Source: JAGQNK01 sp964573155
Lineage (GTDB): Bacteria > Patescibacteriota > Saccharimonadia > Saccharimonadales > JAGQNK01
Assembly: GCA_964573155.1 (NCBI GenBank)
Contig: CAZNIN010000009.1
Coordinates: 1 to 27,737 of the forward strand
Length of the DNA: 27,737 bases
Direction: 5' to 3'
Of the stretch, positions 1-8,500 are shown piece by piece; positions within the stretch are counted from its first letter, which is position 1; each line of letters starts with the position of its first letter. The notes under the pieces were generated by a model that saw only the letters and a program-made list of their open reading frames with translations, did not search any database and was not told the DNA's origin. Position numbers and translations under genes: made by a program.

Positions 1-48
1 AAATGTGATATATTAGTATTATCATATGCAAATACAAAAAACAGCATC

Positions 49-1176
49 ATGAAAACAAAAATATCTATCAGCCAAAAATTCCTTATTCTTAGCCTTGTTG
101 CAGTGACATCTATAGGTTTTGTCGGCATGCCATTTGTTGCTGCGAATGACTACTTTTCGGAAATTACGAGACTTCAGCAAGAAAACGAGCAGAACGAACA
201 AAAAGTACTAAAACTAGAAGAGCAGGCTGTTGGCTATGAAGATGCCATCAGTAAATTAGCGGCCCAGATAGAAGCATTGCAGGCAAAGATAGACGAAAAT
301 ACTCGGCAGCAGAAACGTCTCGAGAAGGAAATAAAAGAGGCAGAAAAAGAACTGGAAGTACAAAAAGAACTTCTTGGGCAAAATATCCGAACGATGTACT
401 TGGAAAGTGGTATGACGACATTGGAAATGCTGGCTAGCAGCAAAGACATCAGTGAATTTGTCGACAAAGAACAATATCGAAACGCAATTCAGTCCAAGAT
501 TCAAACAACGCTAGAGAAGATCCAGGCTCTTCGGCTGAAGCTAAAATCGCAAAAGGAAGCAGTCGACTTGCTGCTCAAAGATCAACTTGTCAAGCGAACT
601 GAATTAGATGCCAGCCGCAAGAAGCAGCATGACATGCTAGCTTATAATGCGGCGCAGAGAGCGGCCTTCAATCGCAAAACAGAAAAGAACAGGGAGCGCA
701 TCAGTGAGCTGATTGCTGCACAGCGAGCAGCAAACTTTAATCCAGACGGCGGCTATTATTTCATTCGTTTTCCTGGTTCGGTCAGGAGCTTCAACCCTGA
801 AGCGTATCCACATCGCAATGCTGGATTTAGTATGCAACTTGGTCCTTGCTCATTCAATGATGACTATCCGGACTCGCCTGATGGCTGGGGATATTGTACG
901 CGGCAATGCGTTTCATACACTGCTTGGGCCGTTGGAGCGTCGGGAAGAGCAATACCGAAAGGATATGGCAACGCAAAAGACTGGGTAGCAACCGCTTACA
1001 GCTATGGTATACCGGTTTATAGAACCCCGAAGCCCGGAGATATAGCCATTAGTACAGGTGGACACTGGGGTCACGCTATGTACGTAGAAAGAGTGTCGGG
1101 CAATAAGTTCTATACGTCCGAATACAATACGTATCTGGACGGTAAACTCCAGACGAATGTTGAACGCTCGTATTAA
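49..1176 (+). CDS. Secreted coiled-coil protein with C-terminal CHAP peptidoglycan hydrolase domain
   Basis: The first ~33 residues form a signal peptide (basic start, hydrophobic core, Ala-Ala-Asn near residue 32). Residues ~36-230 are rich in Glu, Lys, Gln and Leu heptads and read as a long coiled coil, as in PcsB/CwlO-type hydrolases. Residues ~265-370 look like a CHAP amidase/endopeptidase domain: the probable nucleophile is Cys287 in RQCVSYTAW and the probable general base is His342 in GHAMYVE. The protein is likely exported and cuts peptidoglycan, with the coiled coil giving localisation or autoinhibition as known for PcsB. It stops at the end of the CHAP domain without a further anchor. 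The ATG has no clear ribosome binding site; a TATTAT at 17-22 could be a -10. The specific bond cut cannot be told from sequence. Confidence 0.85.
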   Translation: MKTKISISQKFLILSLVAVTSIGFVGMPFVAANDYFSEITRLQQENEQNEQKVLKLEEQAVGYEDAISKLAAQIEALQAKIDENTRQQKRLEKEIKEAEKELEVQKELLGQNIRTMYLESGMTTLEMLASSKDISEFVDKEQYRNAIQSKIQTTLEKIQALRLKLKSQKEAVDLLLKDQLVKRTELDASRKKQHDMLAYNAAQRAAFNRKTEKNRERISELIAAQRAANFNPDGGYYFIRFPGSVRSFNPEAYPHRNAGFSMQLGPCSFNDDYPDSPDGWGYCTRQCVSYTAWAVGASGRAIPKGYGNAKDWVATAYSYGIPVYRTPKPGDIAISTGGHWGHAMYVERVSGNKFYTSEYNTYLDGKLQTNVERSY

Positions 1177-1202
1177 GACAGTGGTACCTCCATTTTGAGC
1201 CT

Positions 1203-1219
1203 AAAAAGCGAAGCTTTTT
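1203..1219 (+). terminator. Short AT-rich hairpin after the CHAP gene
   Basis: AAAAAGC (1203-1209) and GCTTTTT (1213-1219) pair perfectly around a GAA loop. The 3' arm doubles as a five-T tract, so this may be a weak intrinsic terminator just downstream of the CHAP gene. The stem has only two G-C pairs, so strength is doubtful. Confidence 0.45.
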
Positions 1220-1232
1220 AATCTGCCTGGGG

Positions 1233-1238
1233 TATAAT
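1233..1238 (+). promoter_or_regulatory. -10 element for the S41 protease gene
   Basis: A consensus TATAAT lies 44 nt before the TTG start at 1283. A transcript starting near 1245 would have a ~38-nt leader carrying the purine-rich site GAGGGAG (1268-1274). No convincing -35 at 17 bp. Confidence 0.55.
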
Positions 1239-1282
1239 AATGTAAGTCTGAAATTCAATCTATTAGTGAGGGAGTAGCAACT

Positions 1283-2497
1283 TTGGGGCCACGAGGATCC
1301 GTACAAAACAAGCCGAGCAAAGTGTCGCGTGGCGTTATGCTGCTGATTGCGGCATTTTTTATCTTTGCATTTGGAGTTGGCGTCGGTAACGGGAATATTT
1401 CATTTGGACAGACACGCCTGAATAGCGTGTCCACGAATTTACCAAATAATCTGAATTACGATGACGTCGAAGAGCTGTATGACCGATTGCGCAAAAATTA
1501 CGATGGTCAGCTGACTGAAGCAGAACTCATCGAAGGCCTCAAAGAAGGACTTGTTAATGCAACCGGTGATCAGTACACGCAATACCTGACGCCTGAAGAA
1601 GCCAAGGAGTTCGATGAGGATCTGAATGGCACGTTCAGCGGAATAGGCGCACGACTGATGGAAGATAAAAATAAATCAGTCATGGTCGAAACGCCATTGG
1701 CGGGCTATCCGGCCGAAAAAGCAGGTCTGAGAGCTCGCGATGTAATTGTCGAAATCAATGATGAATCTGCTTTTGACTTGAGTGTGAATGAAGCGGTGGA
1801 AAAGATTCGCGGCGAAGCCGGAACCAAGGTTAAGCTCACGATTGTTCGTGATAACCGCGAGCAGCTCGATTTCGAGATTACTCGGCAAACAATTACTATC
1901 CCAAGCGTTGAGTCAGAGATTATTGCGGGTAATATTGGCTATCTCCAGGTAGCGCGCTTTGATGAAACCACCGGCAGATTGGCACGCGAAGCGGCTATGA
2001 AATTCAAAGACGCGAACGTCAAGGGTGTCGTGTTGGACTTGCGCAACAACCCTGGTGGTCTGCTTGACGCAGCCGTGTCGTTATCGGGAATCTGGCTGCC
2101 TCAGGGCACGGAAGTGCTGGAAGAGAAACGCGACGGTGTTACCATCAAGACATATGACTCTACTGGTTCCGCAGTACTCGAAGATGTTTCGACGGTGGTG
2201 TTGGTGAATGAGGGTAGCGCCAGCGCGTCAGAAATCACTGCCGGTGCGCTTAAGGATAACGGAGCAGCTACTTTGCTTGGCGAGAAGACATTCGGTAAGG
2301 GCTCTGTCCAGACGCTTGAAAGGCTACCGAACGGCGGTGTCCTCAAGGTAACAATTGCTCGCTGGTATACGCCGAACGGCAAGAATATCGACAAAGAAGG
2401 CATCGAGCCAGACAAAAAAGTTGAACGTAATATAGAAGATGTGCAGAAAAACCGCGATCCACAAAAAGACGCGGCAATTAAGCAGCTAAAGAAATAA
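1283..2497 (+). CDS. S41 family C-terminal processing protease (CtpA-like) with PDZ domain
   Basis: A 404-residue membrane-anchored serine protease. Residues ~17-36 are a single N-terminal membrane segment, so the enzyme faces outside. A PDZ domain spans roughly 110-190. The protease core contains the S41 signature GSASASE at 311-317, with Ser314 as nucleophile, and Lys339 in TFGKGS exactly 25 residues later, matching the Ser/Lys dyad spacing of the CtpA/Prc family. The family trims C-termini of secreted or envelope proteins and can regulate cell-wall hydrolases, which fits the CHAP hydrolase just upstream. The start is TTG at 1283 because GAGGGAG (1268-1274) lies 8 nt upstream. Length is normal for CtpA. 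The Lys-rich tail (ending QLKK) is typical. Substrate unknown. Confidence 0.93.
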   Translation: MGPRGSVQNKPSKVSRGVMLLIAAFFIFAFGVGVGNGNISFGQTRLNSVSTNLPNNLNYDDVEELYDRLRKNYDGQLTEAELIEGLKEGLVNATGDQYTQYLTPEEAKEFDEDLNGTFSGIGARLMEDKNKSVMVETPLAGYPAEKAGLRARDVIVEINDESAFDLSVNEAVEKIRGEAGTKVKLTIVRDNREQLDFEITRQTITIPSVESEIIAGNIGYLQVARFDETTGRLAREAAMKFKDANVKGVVLDLRNNPGGLLDAAVSLSGIWLPQGTEVLEEKRDGVTIKTYDSTGSAVLEDVSTVVLVNEGSASASEITAGALKDNGAATLLGEKTFGKGSVQTLERLPNGGVLKVTIARWYTPNGKNIDKEGIEPDKKVERNIEDVQKNRDPQKDAAIKQLKK

Positions 2498-2523
2498 ACC
2501 TCTTTCGACTTCTTGTCGTTGGC

Positions 2524-2546
2524 AGTGCGAGCCTCGGCTCGGCACT
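2524..2546 (+). terminator. GC-rich hairpin after the S41 protease gene
   Basis: AGTGC-GAGC (2524-2532) pairs with GCTC-GGCACT (2537-2546) with one bulged G and a CTCG loop. It sits between the protease stop and the pilin promoter. There is no T-run, so it may be a transcript-end or processing structure rather than a classic intrinsic terminator. Confidence 0.35.
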
Positions 2547-2573
2547 TGTGCTGCCGGTGCTTCATCTTGTTTG

Positions 2574-2582
2574 TGGTAAAGT
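2574..2582 (+). promoter_or_regulatory. Extended -10 promoter of the pilin-like gene, leaderless arrangement
   Basis: TGG followed by TAAAGT (2577-2582) is an extended -10. Only 6 nt separate it from the ATG at 2589, so transcription would begin at or next to the start codon. No ribosome binding site can fit. Confidence 0.6.
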
Positions 2583-2588
2583 ATTTTT

Positions 2589-3338
2589 ATGAGAAATAAC
2601 GAAAAAGGCTTTACTGTCGTCGAGGCAGTAATTGTCTTGCTAATAGTTGGTCTACTAATCGTAATTGGTGGCTACGCTTTCGGAAGAATATCAAACCAAC
2701 GCTTGGTGGCAGATGATGCCGTTACGTCTGAGAATCTAGAAAAAACACGAACAAGCTTGGCAACATTTGTTACCGCCAGCAAAACTATCCCAAAAGACCT
2801 GAAAACCGAGGAGGCTATTTCATATCGGCGCATAGATAATCAGACCGCAGAACTCTGTGGTAGTTTCGCCGCTCCGCGCTCAGGACAAGACGATACCTCA
2901 TTCAGTCCGGCTGATTTCTTCAGGAAGTATTTTGATGCAACCTCGAGCACCCATAATGTCTACCGCGATGATGTAGATTTCTATAATCACGGCACAGGGC
3001 GTAACTGCTACGAAATTAGCTACGCGCCCATAAATGTTGCGTATGAGGATAGGTTTAGGGGTGATGATAAAAACTGGAAAGTTTGCGATTCGCTCCGGCA
3101 GTACGAAGGGCGCTACACGGGTCAAACAATCGGAGGTTTTGTTATGGGCGGTCCGCTTACAGTTGGTGCTAGCGATGGCAGGAATATTGTTATGGCAGAC
3201 GATGTAGATGCATTTGATGAAAACTGCGTCAAAATTCCAGTAAGTGACCTCAAGGTCGGTGACAAGGCAGAAATATACATCGAAACCTTCGATCACACAT
3301 CTACAGAATTCGTAAAGGCGATAAAGAAAATCCAATAG
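2589..3338 (+). CDS. Type IV pilin-like protein with prepilin cleavage motif
   Basis: The N-terminus has a class III (prepilin) signal: a short basic leader, Lys-Gly at the cleavage point, then FTVVEAVIVLL with Glu at mature position +5 and an uninterrupted hydrophobic helix to about residue 30. This is the hallmark of type IV pilins and pseudopilins processed by prepilin peptidase and assembled through the membrane helix. The remaining ~215 residues form a soluble head with several Cys (for example in ELCGS, GRNCYE, WKVCDS, DENCVK) that could make disulfides. I recognise no named family in the head, and at 249 residues it is longer than a typical major pilin, so a minor pilin or other pilin-like surface protein is possible. 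No other pilus genes are in the window. Confidence 0.8.
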   Translation: MRNNEKGFTVVEAVIVLLIVGLLIVIGGYAFGRISNQRLVADDAVTSENLEKTRTSLATFVTASKTIPKDLKTEEAISYRRIDNQTAELCGSFAAPRSGQDDTSFSPADFFRKYFDATSSTHNVYRDDVDFYNHGTGRNCYEISYAPINVAYEDRFRGDDKNWKVCDSLRQYEGRYTGQTIGGFVMGGPLTVGASDGRNIVMADDVDAFDENCVKIPVSDLKVGDKAEIYIETFDHTSTEFVKAIKKIQ

Positions 3339-3389
3339 GCTCCTGTATCCCGAAGGGCGGTCACTTTACAAAGAAGCGCTGCCGTTCGA

Positions 3390-3408
3390 GGACTCTGGCG
3401 ACAGGTCC
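3390..3408 (+). other. GNRA-loop hairpin after the pilin-like gene
   Basis: GGAC-T-CTG (3390-3397) pairs with CAG-GTCC (3402-3408) around a GCGA tetraloop, with one bulged T. It lies between the pilin stop and the next promoter. No T-tract follows. It could be a 3' end structure; nothing else is recognisable in 3339-3415. Confidence 0.3.
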
Positions 3409-3415
3409 AGTAGAT

Positions 3416-3444
3416 TTGACTCCTGTAGAAACTTGTAATACTAT
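3416..3444 (+). promoter_or_regulatory. Sigma-70-type promoter of the BspA-like surface protein gene
   Basis: TTGACT (3416-3421), a 17-bp spacer and TACTAT (3439-3444) form a near-consensus promoter. The start would be near 3451, giving an untranslated leader of about 150 nt before the ATG at 3603. This is by far the longest predicted leader in the window. Confidence 0.6.
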
Positions 3445-3563
3445 CAAACCATAACCCTTATAAAGTGGTGGTACCTTTTGGAGCAGAGCACGACCGGGCT
3501 TCTCTATGGAGCGTAATGTACTGCTGTGTCACAAGAGTAATAACAAATAACTAAAACCAAATA

Positions 3564-3592
3564 GCCAGGACGTGCCAAAAAGCGTCACTGGC
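3564..3592 (+). promoter_or_regulatory. Stable hairpin immediately upstream of the BspA-like start codon
   Basis: GCCAGGACG (3564-3572) pairs with CGTC-A-CTGGC (3583-3592) around an A-rich 10-nt loop, with one bulged A. It ends 10 nt before the ATG at 3603 and would sit at the ribosome entry site of the long leader. No Shine-Dalgarno follows it. A role in translation control is inference. Confidence 0.4.
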
Positions 3593-3602
3593 CTAAGCAC
3601 AT

Positions 3603-5528
3603 ATGTACACAATCAAACAAAACATCAGCCTAAAAACAGCTTACAGACTATTCATTTATCGTAAAAAAACTGCTCTTGTCCTAAGCATAGCGTCAGTTCT
3701 TGCCGTATCCGCTCTCGTTGCTCCCAACTTCAAAAACACCAAACAAGCTCTAGCCGCACCAACACCGGACAGTTGCTTTGCTTATACAACTGCTGACGGT
3801 GAAATTACCATCACTGATTATTATGACCATGAAGATAACAACCCAGCAAACCCAGCCTGCACCAAAGATGTGGAGATACCAAGTACGATTGGCGGCGCAA
3901 CGGTTACTGCAATCACAGGGCCTGGTGGCGGAAGTTGGTACGGAGCGTTTACGTATAAAGATATTACGTCCGTTACCTTGCCCAACACCCTTACTAGTAT
4001 TGGCGATTATGCTTTCTCTAATAACCAGCTCACTTCAGTAATCATTCCAGACTCGGTTACTTCACTAGGAGAGCGTGCTTTCTCGGACAACCCGATCACA
4101 TCATTGAGCATTGGTCCAATCGTTAGTGACGCGGGGTTCACATGGTTCGGTGTGACGAATGGATCTTCTTCGCTCACGTCTCTTACAATCACCGGAAGCC
4201 CGGCAACGATAAACGACAGCGCTTTCTCAGGCAGCCAACTCACTTCCGTCACAATACCTAGCTCCGTCACATCTATTGGCGAACACGCCTTCTCTAATAA
4301 CCAGCTCACTTCAGTCACCATCCCAAGTTCCGTAACTCGAATTGAAAATGGCGCCTTCTCTAATAACCAGCTCACTTCAGTCACAATACCTAGCTCCGTC
4401 ACGTACCTATCTGGTTTTGGTGATAACCAATTAACATCAATTCACATTCCTTCATCTGTTGAAACGATTGGCAATGGTGCTTTTATGGACAATGTGCTCA
4501 ATGATGTGAGTTTTGATCAACCAAGTCAATTGACGACCATTGAGAATCATGCATTTGCGCATGAACATTGTAATGAGGGCAAAAATCCTATAGTAAATAT
4601 TACTTTTCCTCAATCTCTTCAGACTATAGGAGATAGTGCGTTTTTGTGTAACCGCCTAGAGTCGCTGGTACTCCCAAATTCCGTGACAAGTGTTGGGCCA
4701 CAAGCGTTTATGGGAAACAGAATCTCGTCTATTACCTTATCTAATGCGCTGGAAGAATTAAGAGAGAGGTCTTTTGCGACAAACAATATTCAATCTGTGA
4801 CGATACCAAACTCTATCACTGCCATTGATAACAGTGCGTTCTTTGGTCAGGTAGTTTCGGAAGGTACGAGCTTCATTGATGTTATGGTCGGTGGTTCCAC
4901 CCCAGAGCTTATTGAAGCTTTCATGAGTAGCGTGATATACGCTCAGCTTTATACAGAGAGCCCGACCAACCCACGCGGCTTTACGGACTCGCTTGTTACA
5001 GAGTTATCCGTGGGGGGCGGCGATCTGAACGGTGATGGTGATGATACAGACTCTATGGGCGGTCACCTCATAAATCCTGCGCAGGCTAACATTACTTACA
5101 AACACCAGGAGGGCGATAATCTATCACCGGCTCAAACATTCACTGGACCCGGACTTGCCACCTATCTTGCCAAAGACAACCCAACCAATGACCTAAGCCT
5201 CTATTACAAAGCAGGGGATAGCGACACCTTTACTCCGTCAGCCATACCAGGCTTCGTCACGCCACCAGCTCAAACAGTTGCGTTTGTTTTAGGTGCTAAT
5301 ACCATCAACTTTGTGTATCAAGCGGAAGGCGGTAGCAGCAGTGGGCAGGATATCGGTGGTAATAGCCCACCTGCTGCTTTAGATCAGCAGGCTGGAGATT
5401 CAAGTAGCCCTCTAGCTAGCACCGGTACGGTCGTAGTGTTATTGGTTACTGCTGCGACAGCTATCGTTATCCTAACTGTGTCTATGGCAGCAAAGGCAAG
5501 GCGCCCATACAAATATAAAGTGCTATGA
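3603..5528 (+). CDS. BspA-like leucine-rich-repeat surface protein with MucBP-like module and LAxTG-type sorting signal
   Basis: An exported protein of 641 residues. A signal peptide ends near residue 50 (long basic N-region, hydrophobic core, ALAAP). Residues ~65-420 are LRR_5 (BspA/Treponema type) repeats of about 22-23 residues built on the pattern LTSVTIPSSVTSIGEHAFSN. A DLNGDGDDTD loop near residue 475 resembles an EF-hand/dockerin calcium site. Residues ~495-575 resemble a MucBP-type domain (starts ITYKHQEGD, ends NFVYQ). A Gly/Ser linker leads to LASTG at 604-608, a hydrophobic helix and a basic tail, the layout of a sortase substrate of the LAxTG kind that class E sortases use. BspA proteins bind host or matrix ligands, so adhesion is likely. 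No sortase is in the window. The ATG lacks a ribosome binding site. Confidence 0.88.
   Translation: MYTIKQNISLKTAYRLFIYRKKTALVLSIASVLAVSALVAPNFKNTKQALAAPTPDSCFAYTTADGEITITDYYDHEDNNPANPACTKDVEIPSTIGGATVTAITGPGGGSWYGAFTYKDITSVTLPNTLTSIGDYAFSNNQLTSVIIPDSVTSLGERAFSDNPITSLSIGPIVSDAGFTWFGVTNGSSSLTSLTITGSPATINDSAFSGSQLTSVTIPSSVTSIGEHAFSNNQLTSVTIPSSVTRIENGAFSNNQLTSVTIPSSVTYLSGFGDNQLTSIHIPSSVETIGNGAFMDNVLNDVSFDQPSQLTTIENHAFAHEHCNEGKNPIVNITFPQSLQTIGDSAFLCNRLESLVLPNSVTSVGPQAFMGNRISSITLSNALEELRERSFATNNIQSVTIPNSITAIDNSAFFGQVVSEGTSFIDVMVGGSTPELIEAFMSSVIYAQLYTESPTNPRGFTDSLVTELSVGGGDLNGDGDDTDSMGGHLINPAQANITYKHQEGDNLSPAQTFTGPGLATYLAKDNPTNDLSLYYKAGDSDTFTPSAIPGFVTPPAQTVAFVLGANTINFVYQAEGGSSSGQDIGGNSPPAALDQQAGDSSSPLASTGTVVVLLVTAATAIVILTVSMAAKARRPYKYKVL
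4221..4430 (+). repeat. Near-identical 66-nt leucine-rich-repeat units inside the BspA-like gene
   Basis: Successive units are spaced 66 nt apart (starts near 4221, 4287 and 4353), each coding 22 residues. A 32-nt block is identical at 4287-4318 and 4353-4384, and another stretch of about 20 nt recurs near 4249 and 4381. More diverged units extend on both sides (about 3966-4830). Such DNA-level identity suggests recent duplication and allows repeat-number change by recombination. Confidence 0.75.
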
Positions 5529-5549
5529 TACGCCCCGCGCATGTATAAT
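5521..5549 (+). promoter_or_regulatory. Candidate -10 elements for the giant sensor kinase gene
   Basis: TGC-TATGAT (5521-5529) overlaps the stop of the BspA-like gene, and a consensus TATAAT lies at 5544-5549. Either would give a leader of about 40-60 nt before the ATG at 5597. A purine-rich stretch (5568-5576) lies too far upstream of the ATG to be a normal ribosome binding site. No clear -35. Confidence 0.45.
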
Positions 5550-5596
5550 CTTATCCAGAGACGTCGAGAGGGAAGGCGAAGTACTTACTAGTCATT

Positions 5597-8500
5597 ATGA
5601 ACATAAATAAACTGCGCTTGCGATTTATGAGAATCAACCGTTGGCGGTTGTTGCTTTTTGGGCTGTTGGCTATTGCGTCATTGGTGATATCAAAGCTCGT
5701 AAGTGTTTTGTTTGAATTCTTCAAGATATCGGAGCTGCACACGCTTGATTTGTTGCTGACACCCGCGAGTCGTATATCGCTATACGTGCATTTTTCTCTG
5801 TTATTTATAGCGATAATTCTTTATACCTACCTAGATTATGTTTTGCATCGTAGGCCACTTGTGACAGAAATGCCGTCGGTAAAGTATTCTCCGATACATC
5901 ATATGTGGGTTGTAACAATTCCACGATTGAAGCATCGGCGTAGGGAGCTTAGCTACTGGCTATCCACCGGAACAATGACAATACTCCTATTGTCATATAG
6001 CATGAGTATATTTGTCAGAACTAGCCTAGCGGCTGTCGCTACGGTTGCAACCTCGCCTGCTGTAAATATCACTCAGACAAGCGCTGATCTGGTTGGTAAC
6101 ATTACCTCGTCTGACAGCTCAATTACCGCAAAAGGTTTTCAGTATGGGACGGATACAAACTACGGACAAACAGTATATGGGACGATTTCACCAGGTCCTA
6201 TACAAAACGATGGTTCGTTTTCATCAGTTTTCCAGAGTAACGAGAATCCGAGTCATGTCGCTTTAGACGGTGCGGGTAACGTGTACGTGACCCTGGGAGA
6301 CAAAGTTCGCAAACTTGATTCTGACGGAAGCCAGATACATGAATGGAGTGTTCCGCTACTTTCACAAACAACTGCTGGCGTTGTTGTTGACAGTGACAAT
6401 AATATCTTTGTTGCATCGAATGGTCCTTTTGGTGAAGCAACAATTTATAAATTCAGACAAGACTATACACTGGTAACGAGCTGGAGCTCACACGGAGCGT
6501 CCCCAGGTGGAATGAAAAGTGTGCGCGGTATTGATATCGATGACTCAGGTAATTTATACGTAGCTGACGCTGGAAATAATAGAATTCTAAAATTTCAGAA
6601 CGATGGTACCTATATGGCTGTATATGGTTCGAGCGGATCCGGGCAGGGACAGCTGTCATCACCACAGGACATTGTGGTGGATGCTTCTGGTAAGGTGTAC
6701 ATAACGGAGCTCAGCAACAGCCGTGTGCAAGTTCTCAACCCTGACGGTAGTTACAGCACAATGTGGGGAGGGGCTGCATATGGTTCGGGTGACGGCGAAT
6801 TTTGCTACCCGGCAGGGATAGATCTAGATAGTAGCGGAAATGTTTACGTTGTTGATTATTGTAATTATCGAATACAAAAATTCTCCAGTACTGGTACATT
6901 TTTGAGCAAATGGGGCCAGAACGGCACAGGCTCACAAGAATTTAAACAAGCTAATGGTCTGGCAGTTGATCCGCAAGATAGGGTCTATGTGACTGATTCT
7001 CCTAGTGCGGGCCAGCTCGGGCTGCGCCGTTTTGCAGGGGGCAACGATCTCGGTGCTTTCAGTGTATCGACGGTTTCTGTTGGCGACCTATCGTGCGGTA
7101 CGACGTATCATTATCGAGCTTTTGCCACAAGCGATGACGGCACGGGTTACGGTAGTGACGAGACCTTTACGACTTTAGCCTGTAGTGCAAGTATCCCGTC
7201 AGCCCCGACGAACGTCACTACAAGCCTTGTTACAACTATTTATTCTGTAATCGAGTGGGGGGAGCCCGCAGTTCCAGGAGGTACAATAGAAAGCTATTCT
7301 ATTGAGTATAAGCGTTCGTCTGATGCAACCTGGACAGTTGCTGACGATATATACTCTGACGTAGAGAATCTGTCATATCTGATAGGCTCTTTGACGCAAG
7401 CAACTGCATATGACGTTAGAATCGCAGCAAACAACTCCGCAGGCAAAGGTCCTTATGCAACTATTTCCTTTACTACGCCAGCAAGCGGGAGTCATAGCAT
7501 AAGCACCTGTGATGATTTGCAGGATATTCGCCTGGACTTATCAGGTGCCTATCATCTGACTAAGGATATTGACTGTAGTAGTACAGCGTCGTGGAATGAC
7601 GGACTTGGATTCATGCCAATTGGCTACCTAAGCCTACCATTTACTGGCACTCTTGATGGCCATGGGTACAAAGTAAGCGGACTTACTATGGACCATTCTA
7701 GCCTACCTGGTATAGGTAGCGGGCTTACTCAAGGGCTCTTTGCGTGGACTGAGAACGCCATAATAAAAAACATACGTCTAGAGAATATTGACTATCTGGG
7801 TGGATATATAGTGGGTGGACTTACTGGCGTGGCAGTCCACACAGCATTTGATAATGTTTCTGTTTCAGGCGAGATCAGAACAACGACAAATAGTAATCCA
7901 CCTGTCCAACTTGATATTGGTTTTGTAGGTGGCATTGCGGGCGTTGCTACGGCCAACGCTCAGGGAGCTAGCACCATATCAAGGTCATTTTCGGAAGTAA
8001 GCATCCTGCTTTCGGATTTGACGAGCGCCTCGGGTCAGCTTGCTGCTGGAGGTTTGGTTGGTTCCACATATATTACGGGGCTTGACGGTTGGATTGATGA
8101 GTACGGTTCAACGCCTATTATGCTTACGTTAGAGAACACTTTCTTCAAAGGTACTATCGCAAATACTGAGAACTCAGATTGGGCAACCTGGGCCGGAGGT
8201 CTTATAGGCTGGCTATACCTAGATGGTCAGGTTACCAATAGCTATACGGCAGGAACTATAGACATCTCAAATGGAGATCAAGCAAGTCCTCGTCTAGCAG
8301 GTGGTTTAATCGGCTACATGGTCGGTGGCAGTGTCAGTCAATCATTTAGCGTCGTTGAGATAGCGGCATTATCGCCATCTCAAACTCCCGGGCTACCGCG
8401 TCTAGCAGGTGGTCTAATCGGCGGGGCCATCAGGAATTTTTCATCGGAGAGCGACATCATTATTAATTCAGTTGTTCTAGGGTCATACTACGATGCCCAT

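Noticed and set aside
1181..1219. GTGGTACC followed by TTTTGAGC and a hairpin, and a similar GTGGTACC-TTTTGGAGC at 3468-3484, recalling the T-box antiterminator motif
   Set aside because: The full T-box consensus, a specifier stem and a proper antiterminator are absent, and the downstream genes (a protease and an adhesin) are not typical T-box targets. The -10 box at 1233 also lies downstream of the first copy.
4007..4402. Long minus-strand open frame with repeated protein sequence
   Set aside because: It is the antisense shadow of the leucine-rich repeats; it has no promoter, ribosome site or plausible protein family.
3966..4830. Regular repeats that might suggest a CRISPR array
   Set aside because: The period is 22-23 codons, the repeats are in frame and encode BspA-type leucine-rich repeats with no distinct spacers.
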